Source: an uncultured Lachnospiraceae bacterium
Lineage (GTDB): Bacteria; Bacillota_A; Clostridia; Lachnospirales; Lachnospiraceae
Reading direction: 5' to 3'
DNA: 5,090 nt
NCBI GenBank assembly: GCA_947177885.1
Contig: CAMWWF010000240.1
Span: 1-5,090 of the forward strand
Shown here: positions 4,252 to 5,090 of the stretch, piece by piece
How the letters are laid out: each line of letters starts with the position of its first letter
Numbering within the stretch: position 1 is the stretch's first letter
Position numbers and translations under genes: made by a program
Notes under the pieces: generated by a model
The model's input: only the letters and a program-made list of their open reading frames with translations
Databases searched by the model: none
What the model was told of the DNA's origin: nothing

Positions 4252-5090
4252 TTATCTGTTGAATCCCCTGTGTCCGTACACTTTGCACTGGTTCAGCGCT
4301 TCTTCCAGTGAACAAAATTCCTCTTCCGTCAGTTCCACTTTGGAGGCGTCCAGGTTTTCAATGATGCGCTCCTTATTCTTTGAACCCGGAATGGGAACCA
4401 CATTGGGATATTTGTGCAGCATCCACGCCAGCGAGATCTGGGCGCTTGTGGCATGCTTCCTATCCGCATATTCTTTCAAAAGGTCAATGATGGGCTGGTT
4501 TCCGGCGATATTGGCCCTGGAAAGCTGCGGGACCCAGTTCCGGACATCATCATTTGACTCAAACTTTGTTTCTGTTGTGATCTTCCCGGATAAAAGCCCG
4601 CTGGCTATGGGTGAAAAGGGAACTACCCCGATTCCATGCTCCATGCAGTAAGGGATCACCGCTTTCTCCATATCCCGTTCCACCATGGAATAGATATTCT
4701 GGATCGCGCTTAACGGCGTAACGTTCTGTGCCCGGTCAATGACATCCACATCCACCTGGGATAACCCCCATCCCCGGATCAGGCCGTCCTCTATCAGGAG
4801 CCCCATCGCCTCGGCAACATCCTCTATCCTTACGCCGCCGTTTGTCCGGTGGAGATAATAAAGGTCAACCATGTCCGTCTGAAGGCGGTCCATGGAATCC
4901 TCCAGATGCCTGCGGACTGCTTTATATACAGATCCTTCCTTTTTGACTTCCGACCTGTCCAGAAACAGCTTGGTCGCCAGCACCACGTCCCTTCTCACAT
5001 CTTTCAGCGCTTTTCCCACAATGCGCTCATTATGCCCGATCCCCGCAAGGTTCGGGCTGTAGATCTCCGCCGTGTCGAACAGCGTACAGC
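4252..5090 (-). CDS. Aldo/keto reductase without Fe-S tail, N-terminus cut by the window edge
   Basis: The frame is open from the right edge to the TAA at 4254-4252, giving 278 visible residues; about 40-50 N-terminal residues would be missing compared with the usual 310-330 of this family. Near the edge the sequence reads TLFDTAEIY, supplying the catalytic Asp and Tyr. The catalytic Lys is in VLATKLF and the catalytic His in YYLHRTN. GWGLSQVDV, the SIVERDM-like stretch (read here as SMVERDM), PFSPIASGLLSG and PIPGSKNKERI, the NADP-binding end of the barrel, match a typical cytosolic NADP-dependent aldo/keto reductase. A GTG inside the gene at 5019 is an internal codon, since homologous sequence continues upstream of it. 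The substrate is unknown. The gene runs in the same direction as the Fe-S aldo/keto reductase, 89 bp apart, and is probably first in the visible cluster. Confidence 0.94.
   Translation of the reverse strand, partial: CTLFDTAEIYSPNLAGIGHNERIVGKALKDVRRDVVLATKLFLDRSEVKKEGSVYKAVRRHLEDSMDRLQTDMVDLYYLHRTNGGVRIEDVAEAMGLLIEDGLIRGWGLSQVDVDVIDRAQNVTPLSAIQNIYSMVERDMEKAVIPYCMEHGIGVVPFSPIASGLLSGKITTETKFESNDDVRNWVPQLSRANIAGNQPIIDLLKEYADRKHATSAQISLAWMLHKYPNVVPIPGSKNKERIIENLDASKVELTEEEFCSLEEALNQCKVYGHRGFNR

Noticed and set aside
4226..4651. A 141-codon open frame on the plus strand
   Set aside because: It is antisense to the truncated aldo/keto reductase and has no supporting ribosome binding site or domain.

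Overview
The window reads as a piece of chromosome from an anaerobic Firmicute, most likely of the class Clostridia and probably Lachnospiraceae-like. The reasons are GC content near half by eye, strong AGGAGG-type ribosome binding sites, a textbook sigma-A promoter, several small Flavodoxin_4-type proteins and an aldo/keto reductase carrying two ferredoxin-type [4Fe-4S] motifs. This placement is inference; no marker gene is present. Every convincing gene lies on the minus strand, so transcription runs from right (5090) to left (1).

In transcription order the window holds: an aldo/keto reductase cut by the right edge (4252-5090); an 89-bp gap with a near-perfect 10-2-10 palindrome; a second aldo/keto reductase fused to a two-cluster Fe-S tail (3053-4162); a 201-bp gap packed with four consecutive hairpins that end one base before the next ribosome binding site; flavodoxin C (2351-2851); a gap with an 11-bp RNA hairpin; flavodoxin B (1742-2254); a 308-bp gap with a doubtful small ORF, GC-rich inverted repeats and a consensus promoter; a lipid-anchored flavodoxin A (741-1433); a DUF4405-type membrane protein with a likely di-heme histidine pattern (24-734); and the first seven codons of another gene at the left edge (1-22).

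The genes together suggest a redox module. Two soluble NAD(P)H-type oxidoreductases and two cytosolic flavodoxins sit beside an independently promoted second unit, in which a flavodoxin domain is predicted to be exported and lipid-anchored next to a membrane b-type cytochrome candidate. This second unit could carry electrons across the membrane. That function is inferred from layout and motifs, not demonstrated.

The least explained element is the hairpin cluster at 2866-3001. A 7-nt hairpin loop is exactly complementary to a stretch just upstream of the flavodoxin C ribosome binding site, which fits either a structured regulatory leader RNA or a dispersed palindromic repeat. No RNA genes, CRISPR arrays, transposases or origins were seen.
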